Of a stretch of 64,000 bases of DNA, positions 44,283-53,336 are shown one piece after another. Position 1 is the stretch's first letter, and each line of letters begins with the position of its first letter. The translations under genes and the position numbers were made by a program. This DNA is from Salinispora mooreana (GTDB taxonomy: Bacteria > Actinomycetota > Actinomycetes > Mycobacteriales > Micromonosporaceae). The notes beneath the pieces are model-generated. The model had not been told where the DNA came from. It searched no databases and saw nothing but the letters and a program-made list of their open reading frames with translations. The DNA is taken from positions 394,421-458,420 of the forward strand of contig NZ_KB900614.1 in NCBI RefSeq assembly GCF_000379065.1. The letters are read 5' to 3'.

Positions 44283-46244
44283 ATGTCCATTGACGGGTGG
44301 AACACGGTCCTGGTGCTCGGCGGAATCCGGTCGGGAAAGTCCGAGTTCGCCGAGGCCCTGGTGGCCGACGCGCCGGCGGTCCGGTATGTGGCCACCGCCG
44401 CCGACACCAGCACCGACGATACGGAGTGGGCGACCCGCCTCGAAGCTCACCGCGCCCGCCGGCCGACGACGTGGACCACGGAGGAGATCGCGGGGGAGCC
44501 ACGCCGGCTGGCGGAGATGCTAGCCGCCGCGCAGCCCTCCGAGACGCTACTCGTTGACGATGTCGGTGGCTGGGTGACGGCTCTCCTCGACCCCGCCCAC
44601 CAACCCGCCGACGCCACGGCCACCATCGCCGAGCTGGCCGCGGCGGTCCGCTCCTGCCCGGCCCGGCTGGTGCTGGTGAGCTCCGAGGTCGGCCTCTCGC
44701 TGGTGCCGACGACCCCGCTCGGCCGCGCCTTCGCCGATGCGCTCGGCACCGCCAACCGGGCGATCGCCGACGCGGTGGACACGGTCGTGCTGGTGGTCGC
44801 CGGCCAGCCCATCTGGCTCAAACCGCTCCCACCGACCCGCCCGGCCGCCGTCCCGGCTCAGGTCACGCCGGCCGCCGCCGGCAGCAGAGCTGCTACCAGC
44901 CCGATCCTCGCACCGACACCGCTACCGGAGGTGCTGACCCCGAGCGCCCCGGCCGAGCTCGCCACCGGTGCCGGCGCCCCCTGGTTGACGCCGCCGGTGG
45001 CCGCGACCGGCCTGGCCATCGAGCCGGGCCTGGAGCTGCCTCTGCCCGACGAGGACGCCGGCTCGCAGGCCGTGGAGCGGGTGGCCACCCGGGACCTGCC
45101 CGGCGCCGGCTTCGGCGGGCTCACCCAGCTGGTCGAGTTCGCCGCCGCCACCCAGGGCACTTCGCAGCCCACCCCCTGGGGCAGCACCCGGCTGCTGCTG
45201 GTGCATGGCGACCACGCGGGCGGCGCTGCCGCCGGCACCGCCCCCGGCGACTCCGCCCGCCGAGCCCAGGAGGCCCGGGAGGGCCAGGGTGTGTGGGCCC
45301 GCCTCGCCGCTGAGGCCGGGGCCGAGCTGCAGGTGGTTGACGCCCCCGCCGCAGACCCGATCGAGACCGACCCGGCGCTCCCCCTCAACCAGGTCGAGGC
45401 GGCGTTGCAGCTCGGCTGGCGGCTCGCTGACCAGGCCGCCGACGCGGGCGTACGGCTGCTGGTGCTGGGGGCATGCGGCGCCGGCACCGACGCCGCCGCG
45501 GCAGCCGTGCTCGCCGCCACGGCCGGCGCCGAGCCACCCACCGTGCTCGCCCGGGTGCGCACCGACGCCGGTGAGTACGACGACGCGGCGTGGATGGTGC
45601 GCTGCGCGGCCGTCCGGGATGGGCTGCACCGCAGCCGCCACTCGTCCCGCGAGCCCAAGGAGATCCTCGCCGAGGTGGGCGGCGGCGACATCGCGGTCGC
45701 CACCGGCGTGCTGCTCGGTGCCGCCGCGCGGCGGCTGCCGGTGCTCCTGGACGGGCCGGTCGGGGTTGCGGCCGGTCTGGTCAGCCGTGACCTGGCCGGA
45801 CCTGCCCGGCACTGGTGCCTGCTCGCCGACCACGGCGGGCACCCCGGTGTCCAACTCGCCGCCGACGTGCTCGGCCTCAATCCCCTGCTTGACCTGCGAC
45901 TGGACGTGGGCGAGGGCGGGAACGCGTTGGTGGCGCTGCCGCTGCTGCGGTCAGCGCTGGCCGTGGCCGCGGCGCTGCCGGCGCACCCGTCGCTACGGGT
46001 CGGGTCGGAGGAGGCCGCGCCGACGACGGAGCGGGTGGCCGCCGGCTCAACAACGAACGAACCACACGAGGCCACGCCACCGACGGAGGAATCAACGCCG
46101 GCCAAGCCGACGGAGCAACCAGAGCCGGCGACGCCGACGGAGGACGAGCCGGACTTCCGCGAGCCAGAACCGGCCGGACCGGGGCCCACCAGTACCGATC
46201 CGGAGTCCACACCGCTGGATTCGTCTGGCCGGCGTGCCGGCTGA
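44283..46244 (+). CDS. CobU-CobT fusion (cobinamide kinase/guanylyltransferase plus phosphoribosyltransferase)
   Basis: 653-residue fusion of two cobalamin nucleotide-loop enzymes. Residues ~1-185 are CobU: P-loop LVLGGIRSGKSEFAEAL and the Walker B-like LLVDDVGGWVTALL. It phosphorylates adenosylcobinamide and adds GMP. After an Ala/Pro linker, residues ~270-575 are CobT, which makes alpha-ribazole phosphate from dimethylbenzimidazole: LPLNQVEAALQLG, EPKEILAEVGGGDIAVATGV and the catalytic Glu segment LDVGEGGNALVALPLLRSA. The last ~75 residues are a Thr/Pro/Glu tail. ATG at 44283 follows AAGG. It overlaps cobS by 11 bases. No cobalamin riboswitch is evident in the 163-bp upstream gap. Confidence 0.92.
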   Translation: MSIDGWNTVLVLGGIRSGKSEFAEALVADAPAVRYVATAADTSTDDTEWATRLEAHRARRPTTWTTEEIAGEPRRLAEMLAAAQPSETLLVDDVGGWVTALLDPAHQPADATATIAELAAAVRSCPARLVLVSSEVGLSLVPTTPLGRAFADALGTANRAIADAVDTVVLVVAGQPIWLKPLPPTRPAAVPAQVTPAAAGSRAATSPILAPTPLPEVLTPSAPAELATGAGAPWLTPPVAATGLAIEPGLELPLPDEDAGSQAVERVATRDLPGAGFGGLTQLVEFAAATQGTSQPTPWGSTRLLLVHGDHAGGAAAGTAPGDSARRAQEAREGQGVWARLAAEAGAELQVVDAPAADPIETDPALPLNQVEAALQLGWRLADQAADAGVRLLVLGACGAGTDAAAAAVLAATAGAEPPTVLARVRTDAGEYDDAAWMVRCAAVRDGLHRSRHSSREPKEILAEVGGGDIAVATGVLLGAAARRLPVLLDGPVGVAAGLVSRDLAGPARHWCLLADHGGHPGVQLAADVLGLNPLLDLRLDVGEGGNALVALPLLRSALAVAAALPAHPSLRVGSEEAAPTTERVAAGSTTNEPHEATPPTEESTPAKPTEQPEPATPTEDEPDFREPEPAGPGPTSTDPESTPLDSSGRRAG

Positions 46245-47007
46245 ACCGCGGCTCGCCGCCGGGGCCCGGCTGGCGCTGACCACGTTTACCACATTGCCGG
46301 TGCGGGCCGGCCGGATCGACCGGGCCGTCGCCGGCACCGCGATGGCCCTGGCCCCGGCCGTCGGCGCGCTACTCGGCGCCCTCCTCACCGGAGTGCTGCT
46401 ACTCACCGGCGGCTTCGCGCCACCACTGGTAGCCGCTGGCGTCACGGTCGGGGCTGGCGCACTGCTGACCCGGGGGTTGCACCTCGACGGGCTCGCCGAC
46501 ACCGTGGACGCGCTCGGCTCGTACCGGCGCGGTCCGGCCGCGCTAGAGATCATGAAGAAGCCGGATGTCGGCCCGTTCGGGGTCACCGCGCTGGTGGTCG
46601 TCCTCCTGGTGCAGGCGGCGGTGCTCGCGGAGTTGGCCGAGTGGTCAATGCCGACCGTGCTGGCGGCGGTGGTGACCGCAACCGCCGCCGGGCGGCTCGG
46701 AGTCGCGCTGGCCTGCCGGCGCGGGCTGCCGGCAGCTCGACCGGATGGGCTGGGAGCCCTGGTCGCCGGGACCGTCGGGCCAGGCGCCCTCGCTACCGGG
46801 GCCACCGCGGTGGCGCTGCTGGCGCTCGCCGCCGTGCCGGACCGTCCGTGGCAGGGACCACTCGTCGTCATCGCCGCCCTCGCCGCCGCGGTCTGGCTGC
46901 TCCGGCACGTGGTGCGCCGCCTCGGTGGGGTCACCGGCGACGTGCTCGGTGCCACCGTCGAGGTGGTCACCACCCTTGTCTACCTGGGACTGGTCTTGTC
47001 CGGCTGA
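46234..47007 (+). CDS. cobS: Cobalamin synthase (adenosylcobinamide-GDP ribazoletransferase)
   Basis: 257-residue membrane enzyme with about six helices that joins adenosylcobinamide-GDP with alpha-ribazole phosphate. The key motif RGLHLDGLADTVDALGS and the following MKKPDVGPFGV are intact. It receives both substrates from the CobU-CobT protein encoded directly upstream. GTG at 46234 lies inside the end of cobUT (11-base overlap). Confidence 0.94.
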   Translation: MPAEPRLAAGARLALTTFTTLPVRAGRIDRAVAGTAMALAPAVGALLGALLTGVLLLTGGFAPPLVAAGVTVGAGALLTRGLHLDGLADTVDALGSYRRGPAALEIMKKPDVGPFGVTALVVVLLVQAAVLAELAEWSMPTVLAAVVTATAAGRLGVALACRRGLPAARPDGLGALVAGTVGPGALATGATAVALLALAAVPDRPWQGPLVVIAALAAAVWLLRHVVRRLGGVTGDVLGATVEVVTTLVYLGLVLSG

Positions 47008-47072
47008 GCTCCGCACATCCCGGCGGGTAGCGTGGCGCACGACAACACCGGCACGGCCATCCGGGAGACCCC

Positions 47073-48368
47073 ATGCTCATCACGGACGACTTCCTGCCCG
47101 TACCGGTCCCGGAAACGCTGAACGCGACCTACCTGGTGCCGATGGCCGGGCTGCCGAGGGTGGGCACGAAGACCGCGGTACGGCAGCTCACCGGGCGGCT
47201 CGCCGAGCCGGTGCACGCACTCGCCCAGCAGATGCTGGACAGCCCGTTGATGAGCGTGGACACCCGGCCGATCCACGAGTTCCCCGAGCTGCCGCCGGAC
47301 CTGCTCACCGCCTTCGGCGCGACCGAGGCCCCGCTGTCCCGGCTGGCGGCGGCGACCCACCTGGTCGTGGTGCAGGCCGAGTACCGGCCCGGCTGGCCGC
47401 CGGCGCACGAGTGGGCGGCGCGGGCGGTGGCGGCGGCGGTCGCCGACGCGGCCGGCGGCGACGTGGTGGATGTCTTCGGGCTCCAGTTCCTCGACCCGGC
47501 GACCGCGCTGCGGTCCCTGCCGGACGAGCAGGGCCGGATCCGGCTGGTCGACTGGGTACTGGTGCCGTACTCGTCCGACGCCGACGGGCTCTGGTTCACC
47601 ACCAAGGGGCTGCGCCGGTTCGGGCTGCTGGAGCTACAGGCACAGGGCGTGCCGGACCACCTGACCCGGGCCTGGGGCGCGGTGATGACCGGCACAGCGC
47701 GGCGGCTGCTGCGCACGTGGACCGACGGCCTGGCCGGCGAGGAGCTGCCTGCGTTCGTGCAGCTACCCGTACTGGCCACGGTCACCGGAGGAGACATCGC
47801 GGTGGCGTACGGCAACCCGGAACAGCATGGGGCCACCGCCCCGGTGCTGCTGCGGTTGGAGCTGGACCCGGCGACGGACCCGGAGGCGGATTCGTTCCTC
47901 ACCCTGCGGCCGCCGGCCGGCTACTCCGGACCGGACGGCCGCTACTACGCCTCGGCCTGTGGAACCCTCTTCACCGGCATCGCACCGGACGTGCGCTACA
48001 CCCGCTCCGGCGACGCGATGAGCCAGGCGGTCGCCACCGCCCGCGCCTCCCTGGGCGAGATCCGCGCCCGCTTCCTCGCCGGGGCGCTACCACCGGAGAC
48101 GCAGCTGGTGGTGAAGTACGGACTTCCCGGGGAGGACGGCCCGGAGTACGTGTGGGCCGGGGTGACCTCCTGGCCGACGCCGGAGCAGATCGAGGGCGCC
48201 AGCGCCAGCGACGCCACCACGGATCCGGCCGTACGGATCGGCTCCGCGGTGGTGGTGGAGGCGACCGACGTGGTCGACTGGGCGGTCCTGGACGGCACCG
48301 GGGTCCGGGAAGGCGGCTGGACCCAGGCCGTCCTGGACGCCGGCGAACGCCCCGCCCCGCCGGTCTGA
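47073..48368 (+). CDS. Protein of unknown function with DUF2314-like C-terminus
   Basis: 431-residue cytosolic protein. The N-terminal ~270 residues show no family I recognise; they include LVDWVLVPYSSDADGLWF and TKGLRRFGLLELQAQGVP. The C-terminal ~90 residues (QLVVKYGLPGEDGPEYVWAG, then VVDWAVLDGTGVREGGWT) resemble DUF2314, a small domain in proteins that act on macromolecules but of unproven function. No membrane segments are seen. ATG at 47073 is 65 bp after cobS, but nothing links it to cobalamin synthesis. Confidence 0.7.
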   Translation: MLITDDFLPVPVPETLNATYLVPMAGLPRVGTKTAVRQLTGRLAEPVHALAQQMLDSPLMSVDTRPIHEFPELPPDLLTAFGATEAPLSRLAAATHLVVVQAEYRPGWPPAHEWAARAVAAAVADAAGGDVVDVFGLQFLDPATALRSLPDEQGRIRLVDWVLVPYSSDADGLWFTTKGLRRFGLLELQAQGVPDHLTRAWGAVMTGTARRLLRTWTDGLAGEELPAFVQLPVLATVTGGDIAVAYGNPEQHGATAPVLLRLELDPATDPEADSFLTLRPPAGYSGPDGRYYASACGTLFTGIAPDVRYTRSGDAMSQAVATARASLGEIRARFLAGALPPETQLVVKYGLPGEDGPEYVWAGVTSWPTPEQIEGASASDATTDPAVRIGSAVVVEATDVVDWAVLDGTGVREGGWTQAVLDAGERPAPPV

Positions 48369-48418
48369 CCCGCCCCCGCCGATCGGCCGGGTGGCGCGGG
48401 CGCTGACCGGGGGGCGAG

Positions 48419-49543
48419 CTACCGAACCGAGGGGTTGACGAACGGCGGGCGGACCAGGCTCACCGCTGCCCGGCGTCCCCGGATGTCGACCTCGAGCTCG
48501 GCCCCGTCGGCCAGGGCCGGCTCGGTGTCGATCAGGGCCAAGGCGATGCCCTGCTTCCGGGTCGGGCTGAAGGTGCCGCTGGTGACCGCACCGACCGGCG
48601 TCTCACCATGGTAGACGACCATCCCGGGGCGCGGGATGGCCCGATCGACGGCCACCAGGCCGCGCAGCCGGCGCCGGGGGCCGGCGGCCTTCTCCGCGAG
48701 CAGCGCCGCGCGTCCCCAGAAGGCGGGCTTGTCCCAGCCGACCGCCCAGCCCGAACGGCCCTGCACCGGGGTGATCTCCAGCGACAGGTCCTGCCCGTGC
48801 AGCGGGTAGCCCATCTCGGTACGCAGGGTGTCCCGGGCAGCCAGGCCGCACGCCCGCAGCGGCTCATCGGCGGCGAAGAGCGCGTCCCAGACTCCGCCGG
48901 CCGCCGCGGCGGGCAGGATCAATTCGTAACCCCACTCGCCGGTGTAGCCGGTGCGGCACACGGTCACGTCGGCCCCGGCCAGCGCGCCCTCCGCGAAGCT
49001 CATGTAGCCGTGCTCCGTGGGCAGTCCCAGCGCGCCGAGCAGGTCTGCCGAGCGCGGGCCCTGCACCGCGAGGAGCGCGTACGCCTCGTGCTCGTCAGTG
49101 ATCGTGACCGTCGGTGGCGCGGCGGCCCGCAGCCGGCGCACCACCTCGGCGCTGTTCGCGGCGTTGGGGATCAGGAAGACGTGGTCGTCGGCGTACAGGT
49201 AGGCAATGATGTCGTCCACCACACCACCGGTGGCATCGTCGCAGCAGAGGGTGTACTGCGCCCGGCCCGGCCCGATCCGGGCCAGGTCGTTGCTGAGGCA
49301 GGCGTTGACGAACTCCGCCGCCCCCGCGCCGGTGACCCGCACCTTGCCCAGGTGCGACACGTCGAAGACGCCAACCGCGTCGCGGACCGCCGAGTGCTCC
49401 TTACGCACCCCGCCCCCGGCGTACTCAAGCGGCATCTCCCACCCGCCGAAGAGGGCGAACTTGGCGCCGGCAGCGACGTGCCGGTCGTGCAGCGGAGAGC
49501 GGCGCAGCCGGGTGTCGGCGGAGCCGGAGGTCACGTCGGTCAT
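48419..49543 (-). CDS. gcvT: Aminomethyltransferase (glycine cleavage T protein)
   Basis: 374-residue tetrahydrofolate-dependent enzyme that releases ammonia from the aminomethyl-lipoyl H protein. Family markers include [63 protein letters not shown] and [17 protein letters not shown] at 49543 gives the usual length; its ribosome binding site is weak. gcvH and gcvP are elsewhere. Convergent with the unknown gene and divergent from pepA. Confidence 0.95.
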   Translation of the reverse strand: MTDVTSGSADTRLRRSPLHDRHVAAGAKFALFGGWEMPLEYAGGGVRKEHSAVRDAVGVFDVSHLGKVRVTGAGAAEFVNACLSNDLARIGPGRAQYTLCCDDATGGVVDDIIAYLYADDHVFLIPNAANSAEVVRRLRAAAPPTVTITDEHEAYALLAVQGPRSADLLGALGLPTEHGYMSFAEGALAGADVTVCRTGYTGEWGYELILPAAAAGGVWDALFAADEPLRACGLAARDTLRTEMGYPLHGQDLSLEITPVQGRSGWAVGWDKPAFWGRAALLAEKAAGPRRRLRGLVAVDRAIPRPGMVVYHGETPVGAVTSGTFSPTRKQGIALALIDTEPALADGAELEVDIRGRRAAVSLVRPPFVNPSVR

Positions 49544-49583
49544 GGGTGGCAACTTACCGGCATTACCCCGGCTGGTTAGCATC

Positions 49584-49611
49584 GGCGGGACCCGCCAGTA
49601 CCACTGGCGGG
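49584..49611. promoter_or_regulatory. Overlapping inverted repeats in the gcvT-pepA divergent region
   Basis: Two inverted repeats share the block CCCGCC: GGCGGGACCCGCC (49584-49596) and CCCGCCAGTACCACTGGCGGG (49591-49611). They cannot form at once. The site is about 40 bp before gcvT and about 94 bp before pepA, so it may be an operator or an RNA switch-like element. Confidence 0.35.
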
Positions 49612-49704
49612 ACAGCCCTGGTCAACGGCGGGTACGGTCCGCCGGAGACCTTCATCGCTGGTGCGCGACGACGCGACCAGCCCGGCCCGCCCGGAGTAGC
49701 TTCA

Positions 49705-51270
49705 GTGACATCGCCCACTATTTCCCTCAGCCTCGTCGACACCGACCCCGCCGAGCTCGCCGTTGACGCGATCGTCATCGGCGTGCACAGCCAGCCCGGA
49801 GAGCTGGCCGGCGACCTCGTCGGCACCCTGCTGCTGGCCAGCGGCGCGGAGAGCATCGCCGCGGCCTTCGATGGAAAACTGACCGAGACGCTGGCGTTGC
49901 TCGGCGCAACCGGAGGCCCGGGCGAGGTGATCAAGCTCGCCACGCTCGGCACGGTTACCGCTCCGGTGATCGCCGCGGTGGGCCTCGGACCGGAGCCGAC
50001 CGGCGCCGCCCCCGCCCCGGAGACCCTGCGCCGGGCGGCCGGTGCCGCGGTGCGGGCGCTGGCCGGCTCGGCCCGAGTCGCGCTGGCCCTGCCGCTGCCG
50101 GACGACGCCGACGCGCCGGCCGCGCTGCGCGCGGTCGCCGAGGGGGGCCTGCTGGGCGGCTACCGGTTCGCCGGTTACAAGACCCGCCCGCAGCCGGCCC
50201 GGCGGGAGCCGGTCGCGGAGGTGCTGGTCGCGGTCCCGGACGCGGGTGACGCCACCGCTACGGCCGAGGTAGCCCGGGCGCAGGCGGTCGCCAACGCGGT
50301 CCGGTCCTCCCGGGACTGGGTCAACGCCGCCCCCAACGAGCTGCGCCCGCCCGCCTTCGCCGACTCGGTGGCGACCGCCGCCCGCGCGGCTGGGCTGGAG
50401 GTGGAGGTGCTCGACGAGGTCGCCCTGCGTGAGGGCGGCTACGGGGGCATCACCGCCGTCGGGCAGGGGTCGCAGGCCCCGCCGCGACTGGTGCGGATCA
50501 GCTACACCCCGGCTGGTGGCGGCAACGGCAAGCGGGTCGCCCTGGTCGGTAAGGGCATCACCTTCGACAGCGGCGGCGTCTCGATCAAGCCGGCGCAGGG
50601 TATGTGGGAGATGAAGGCCGACATGGCCGGCGCCGGCGCCGTCGCCGCCGCGATGCTGGCGGTCGCGGAACTTGCGCCCGCCGTGTCGGTGACCGCGTAT
50701 GTGCCGATGGCGGAGAACATGCCCTCCGGTACGGCGTACCGGCCGGGCGACGTCATCACGATGTTCGACGGCAAGCGCGTCGAGGTGCTCAACACCGACG
50801 CCGAGGGACGGATGGTCCTCGCCGACGCGATCGCCCGGGCCTGCGTGGACGGCTGCGACTACCTCCTGGAGACCTCCACGCTCACCGGCGGCCAGGTGGT
50901 CGCGCTGGGCAAGAAGGTGGCCGGTGTGATGGGCACGCCGGAGCTGTGCGAGCGGGTGCGGACCGCCGGCGAGGCGGTCGGCGAGCCGACCTGGCCGATG
51001 CCGCTGCCGGAGGACGTGCGCAAGGGCATGGACTCCGAGGTCGCCGACATCTCCCAGGTCAACGCGGGGATGGACCGGGCGGGTCACATGCTCCAGGGCG
51101 GTGTGTTCCTGCGTGAGTTCGTCACCGAGGAGGTCGCCTGGGCGCACATCGACATCGCCGGCCCCGGCTACCACTCGGGTGAGCCGACGGGCTACTGGAC
51201 CAAGGGCGGCACCGGGGTGCCCGTCCGCACCCTGCTGCACCTGATCGAGGACATCGCCAGCCAGGGCTGA
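49705..51270 (+). CDS. pepA: Leucyl aminopeptidase (M17)
   Basis: 521-residue cytosolic dimetal aminopeptidase. The catalytic domain has VGKGITFDSGGVSIKP (metal-binding Lys and Asp), MWEMKADMAGAGAV, VLNTDAEGRMVLADA with the catalytic Arg, and VAWAHIDIAGPGY. The N-terminal ~190 residues form the oligomerisation domain. GTG at 49705 has GGAG nine bases upstream. Releases N-terminal residues from peptides; some homologues also bind DNA. Followed by a strong terminator. Confidence 0.95.
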   Translation: MTSPTISLSLVDTDPAELAVDAIVIGVHSQPGELAGDLVGTLLLASGAESIAAAFDGKLTETLALLGATGGPGEVIKLATLGTVTAPVIAAVGLGPEPTGAAPAPETLRRAAGAAVRALAGSARVALALPLPDDADAPAALRAVAEGGLLGGYRFAGYKTRPQPARREPVAEVLVAVPDAGDATATAEVARAQAVANAVRSSRDWVNAAPNELRPPAFADSVATAARAAGLEVEVLDEVALREGGYGGITAVGQGSQAPPRLVRISYTPAGGGNGKRVALVGKGITFDSGGVSIKPAQGMWEMKADMAGAGAVAAAMLAVAELAPAVSVTAYVPMAENMPSGTAYRPGDVITMFDGKRVEVLNTDAEGRMVLADAIARACVDGCDYLLETSTLTGGQVVALGKKVAGVMGTPELCERVRTAGEAVGEPTWPMPLPEDVRKGMDSEVADISQVNAGMDRAGHMLQGGVFLREFVTEEVAWAHIDIAGPGYHSGEPTGYWTKGGTGVPVRTLLHLIEDIASQG

Positions 51271-51277
51271 CGTGTCA

Positions 51278-51318
51278 GCAGGGCCCTCGTACCGGCGCGG
51301 CGGGTACGAGGGCCCTGC
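51278..51318 (+). terminator. 16-bp perfect hairpin after pepA
   Basis: The arms 51278-51293 and 51303-51318 (GCAGGGCCCTCGTACC and its complement) are perfectly paired with a 9-base loop, 8 bp after the pepA stop. It faces the small minus-strand gene, so it may be bidirectional. Confidence 0.85.
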
Positions 51319-51377
51319 GCACCACCCGCTGAGTCACCCACCTCCGCCATGGTGTCGAACTCACTCGCCAGCTCGGT

Positions 51378-51704
51378 TCAGAACAACTCGGGGCGACGCT
51401 TGCGGCGTTCGTTGTAGTCCCGCATCCGCTGCGGGTAGCCCATCAGGCTCACGTCGTAGACCGGGATGCCCAGCCGGTGGGCGAAGCGCCGCGCGCCGTC
51501 CGGGCCGTCGATCCGGCGGCGAGTCCACTCCCCGTCGTCGGCGATCAGCATGACCGTGGTCTCGGTGACGGTCGTCCGGGGCTCGATGTACGCCTCGACT
51601 CCCCGCCGGGTTCGCACGAAGTTCTCCAGGTGGCCCAGATCGCCCCGGTCAACCCCGCGACCCTGACTGACCGGACGTGCCTTCTTCCGTCGGAACAGTC
51701 CCAC
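51378..51704 (-). CDS. Small conserved basic protein between pepA and lpdA
   Basis: 108-residue protein of unknown function. It begins VGLFRRKKARPVSQGRGVDR and contains ENFVRTRRGVEAYIEPRTTV, then a predicted beta segment VMLIADDGEWTRRRI, and ends YPQRMRDYNERRKRRPELF. It is highly basic and has no membrane helix. GTG at 51704 has GGGGAG seven bases upstream, which sets this start well inside a longer open frame. Related actinomycetes carry such a gene next to lpdA, as far as I recall. Divergent from lpdA by 178 bp. Confidence 0.75.
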   Translation of the reverse strand: MGLFRRKKARPVSQGRGVDRGDLGHLENFVRTRRGVEAYIEPRTTVTETTVMLIADDGEWTRRRIDGPDGARRFAHRLGIPVYDVSLMGYPQRMRDYNERRKRRPELF

Positions 51705-51882
51705 CGGTCGTCTCCCCACACCCGCACCATCGAAGCTGATGCCAAGGGTACGTGTCTCGGACGTGTCGTTGGGCACCTCGTTACCCGTGCCGGGCGTGGT
51801 GGTGACAAGATGACCGAGGTGGGGTGTGTCCGCATTACCCCACGGTGACCCCCGATGCAGCCAGGCGACCTGGGAGTTGGAC

Positions 51883-53271
51883 GTGAGCGAGCCGAACGAG
51901 ACCTTCGACATCGTCATCCTCGGAGGTGGCAGCGGCGGCTACGCAGCGGCGCTGCGCGCCGCTGAGCTGGGCCTGTCCGTCGCGTTGGTCGAGAAGGGCA
52001 AGCTCGGCGGCACCTGCCTACACAACGGCTGCATCCCGACCAAGGCGTTGCTGCACGCCGCCGAGGTCGCCGACCAGACCCGCGAGTCGGAGCAGTTCGG
52101 CGTCAAGGCCGAGCTGGTCGGCATCGACATGGCGGCGGTCAACTCGTACAAGGACGGGGTGGTCGCCCGGCTGTACAAGGGACTGCAGGGCCTGCTGGGT
52201 GGCGCGAAGAACATCACCATCGTGTCCGGCGCCGGCCGGCTGGTCGCTCCGAACACCGTCGAGGTCGACGGTAGGCGGTACACCGGCCGCAACATCATCC
52301 TGGCCTCCGGCTCGTACGCGAAGAGCCTGCCCGGCCTGGAGGTGGACGGCGAGCGGATCATCACCAGCGACCATGCGCTGGTGATGGACCGGGTCCCGGC
52401 GTCGGTGATCGTGCTTGGTGGTGGCGTCATCGGGGTGGAGTTCGCCAGCGTGTGGAAGTCCTTCGGGGTGGATGTCACGATCATCGAGGCGCTGCCCCGG
52501 CTGGTCGCCGCCGAGGACGAGGAGTCGTCGAAGGCGCTGGAGCGGGCATTCCGGAAGCGGAAGATCAACTTCAAGGTCGGTAAGCCGTTCGAGAAGGTCG
52601 AGAAGACCGACAGCGGCGTCCGGGTGACCATCGCCGGCGGCGAGACCATCGAGGCCGAGCTGCTGCTGGTCGCCGTCGGCCGGGGACCGAACACCGCCGG
52701 CCTCGGCTACGAGGAGCAGGGCGTCCGGATGGATCGGGGCTACGTGCTGACCGACGAGCGGCAGCGCACGAGCGTGCCGAACGTCTACGCGGTCGGCGAC
52801 ATCGTGCCCGGCCTCCAGCTGGCGCACCGCGGCTTCCAGCAGGGCATCTTCGTCGCTGAGGAGATCGCCGGAGAGAACCCGGCCGTCATCGACGAGGCCG
52901 GCATCCCGCGGGTCACCTACTCCGACCCCGAGCTGGCCTCGGTCGGCCTGACCGAGACCAAGGCCAAGGAGCAGTACGGCGCCGACAAGGTCAAGACGTA
53001 CAACTACAACCTGGGCGGCAACGGCAAGAGCCAGATCCTCAAGACGACCGGCTTCGTCAAGCTGGTCCGGGTCGAGGACGGCCCGGTCGTCGGCGTGCAC
53101 ATGGTGGGTGCCCGCGTCGGTGAGCTGATCGGTGAGGCCCAGCTCATCTACAACTGGGAGGCGTACCCCGCCGAGGTGGCGCAGCTCGTGCACGCCCACC
53201 CGACCCAGAACGAGGCGCTGGGTGAGGCGCACCTGGCCCTCGCCGGCAAGCCGCTGCACGCGCACGCCTGA
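51883..53271 (+). CDS. lpdA: Dihydrolipoyl dehydrogenase (E3)
   Basis: 462-residue flavoprotein that reoxidises dihydrolipoamide with NAD+. FAD motif [20 protein letters not shown], redox disulfide [20 protein letters not shown] motif [15 protein letters not shown] and the C-terminal His-Glu pair [14 protein letters not shown] are all present. GTG at 51883 has GGGAG six bases before it. It precedes the E2 gene by 65 bp, forming the shared part of 2-oxoacid dehydrogenase complexes and serving the glycine cleavage system. Confidence 0.97.
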   Translation: MSEPNETFDIVILGGGSGGYAAALRAAELGLSVALVEKGKLGGTCLHNGCIPTKALLHAAEVADQTRESEQFGVKAELVGIDMAAVNSYKDGVVARLYKGLQGLLGGAKNITIVSGAGRLVAPNTVEVDGRRYTGRNIILASGSYAKSLPGLEVDGERIITSDHALVMDRVPASVIVLGGGVIGVEFASVWKSFGVDVTIIEALPRLVAAEDEESSKALERAFRKRKINFKVGKPFEKVEKTDSGVRVTIAGGETIEAELLLVAVGRGPNTAGLGYEEQGVRMDRGYVLTDERQRTSVPNVYAVGDIVPGLQLAHRGFQQGIFVAEEIAGENPAVIDEAGIPRVTYSDPELASVGLTETKAKEQYGADKVKTYNYNLGGNGKSQILKTTGFVKLVRVEDGPVVGVHMVGARVGELIGEAQLIYNWEAYPAEVAQLVHAHPTQNEALGEAHLALAGKPLHAHA

Positions 53272-53336
53272 CACGACAACCACGGCGTCCGGCGACGGGC
53301 GACGATCCCATCAGGGGAATGAAGGAGTCTGGAGAA

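Noticed and set aside
49544..49704. Possible glycine riboswitch before gcvT
   Set aside because: Only short inverted repeats are present; the region is too small and lacks the aptamer pattern.
51819..51843. Weak inverted repeat GTGGGGT...ACCCCAC before lpdA
   Set aside because: Seven-base arms with an 11-base loop are too easily found by chance in this composition.
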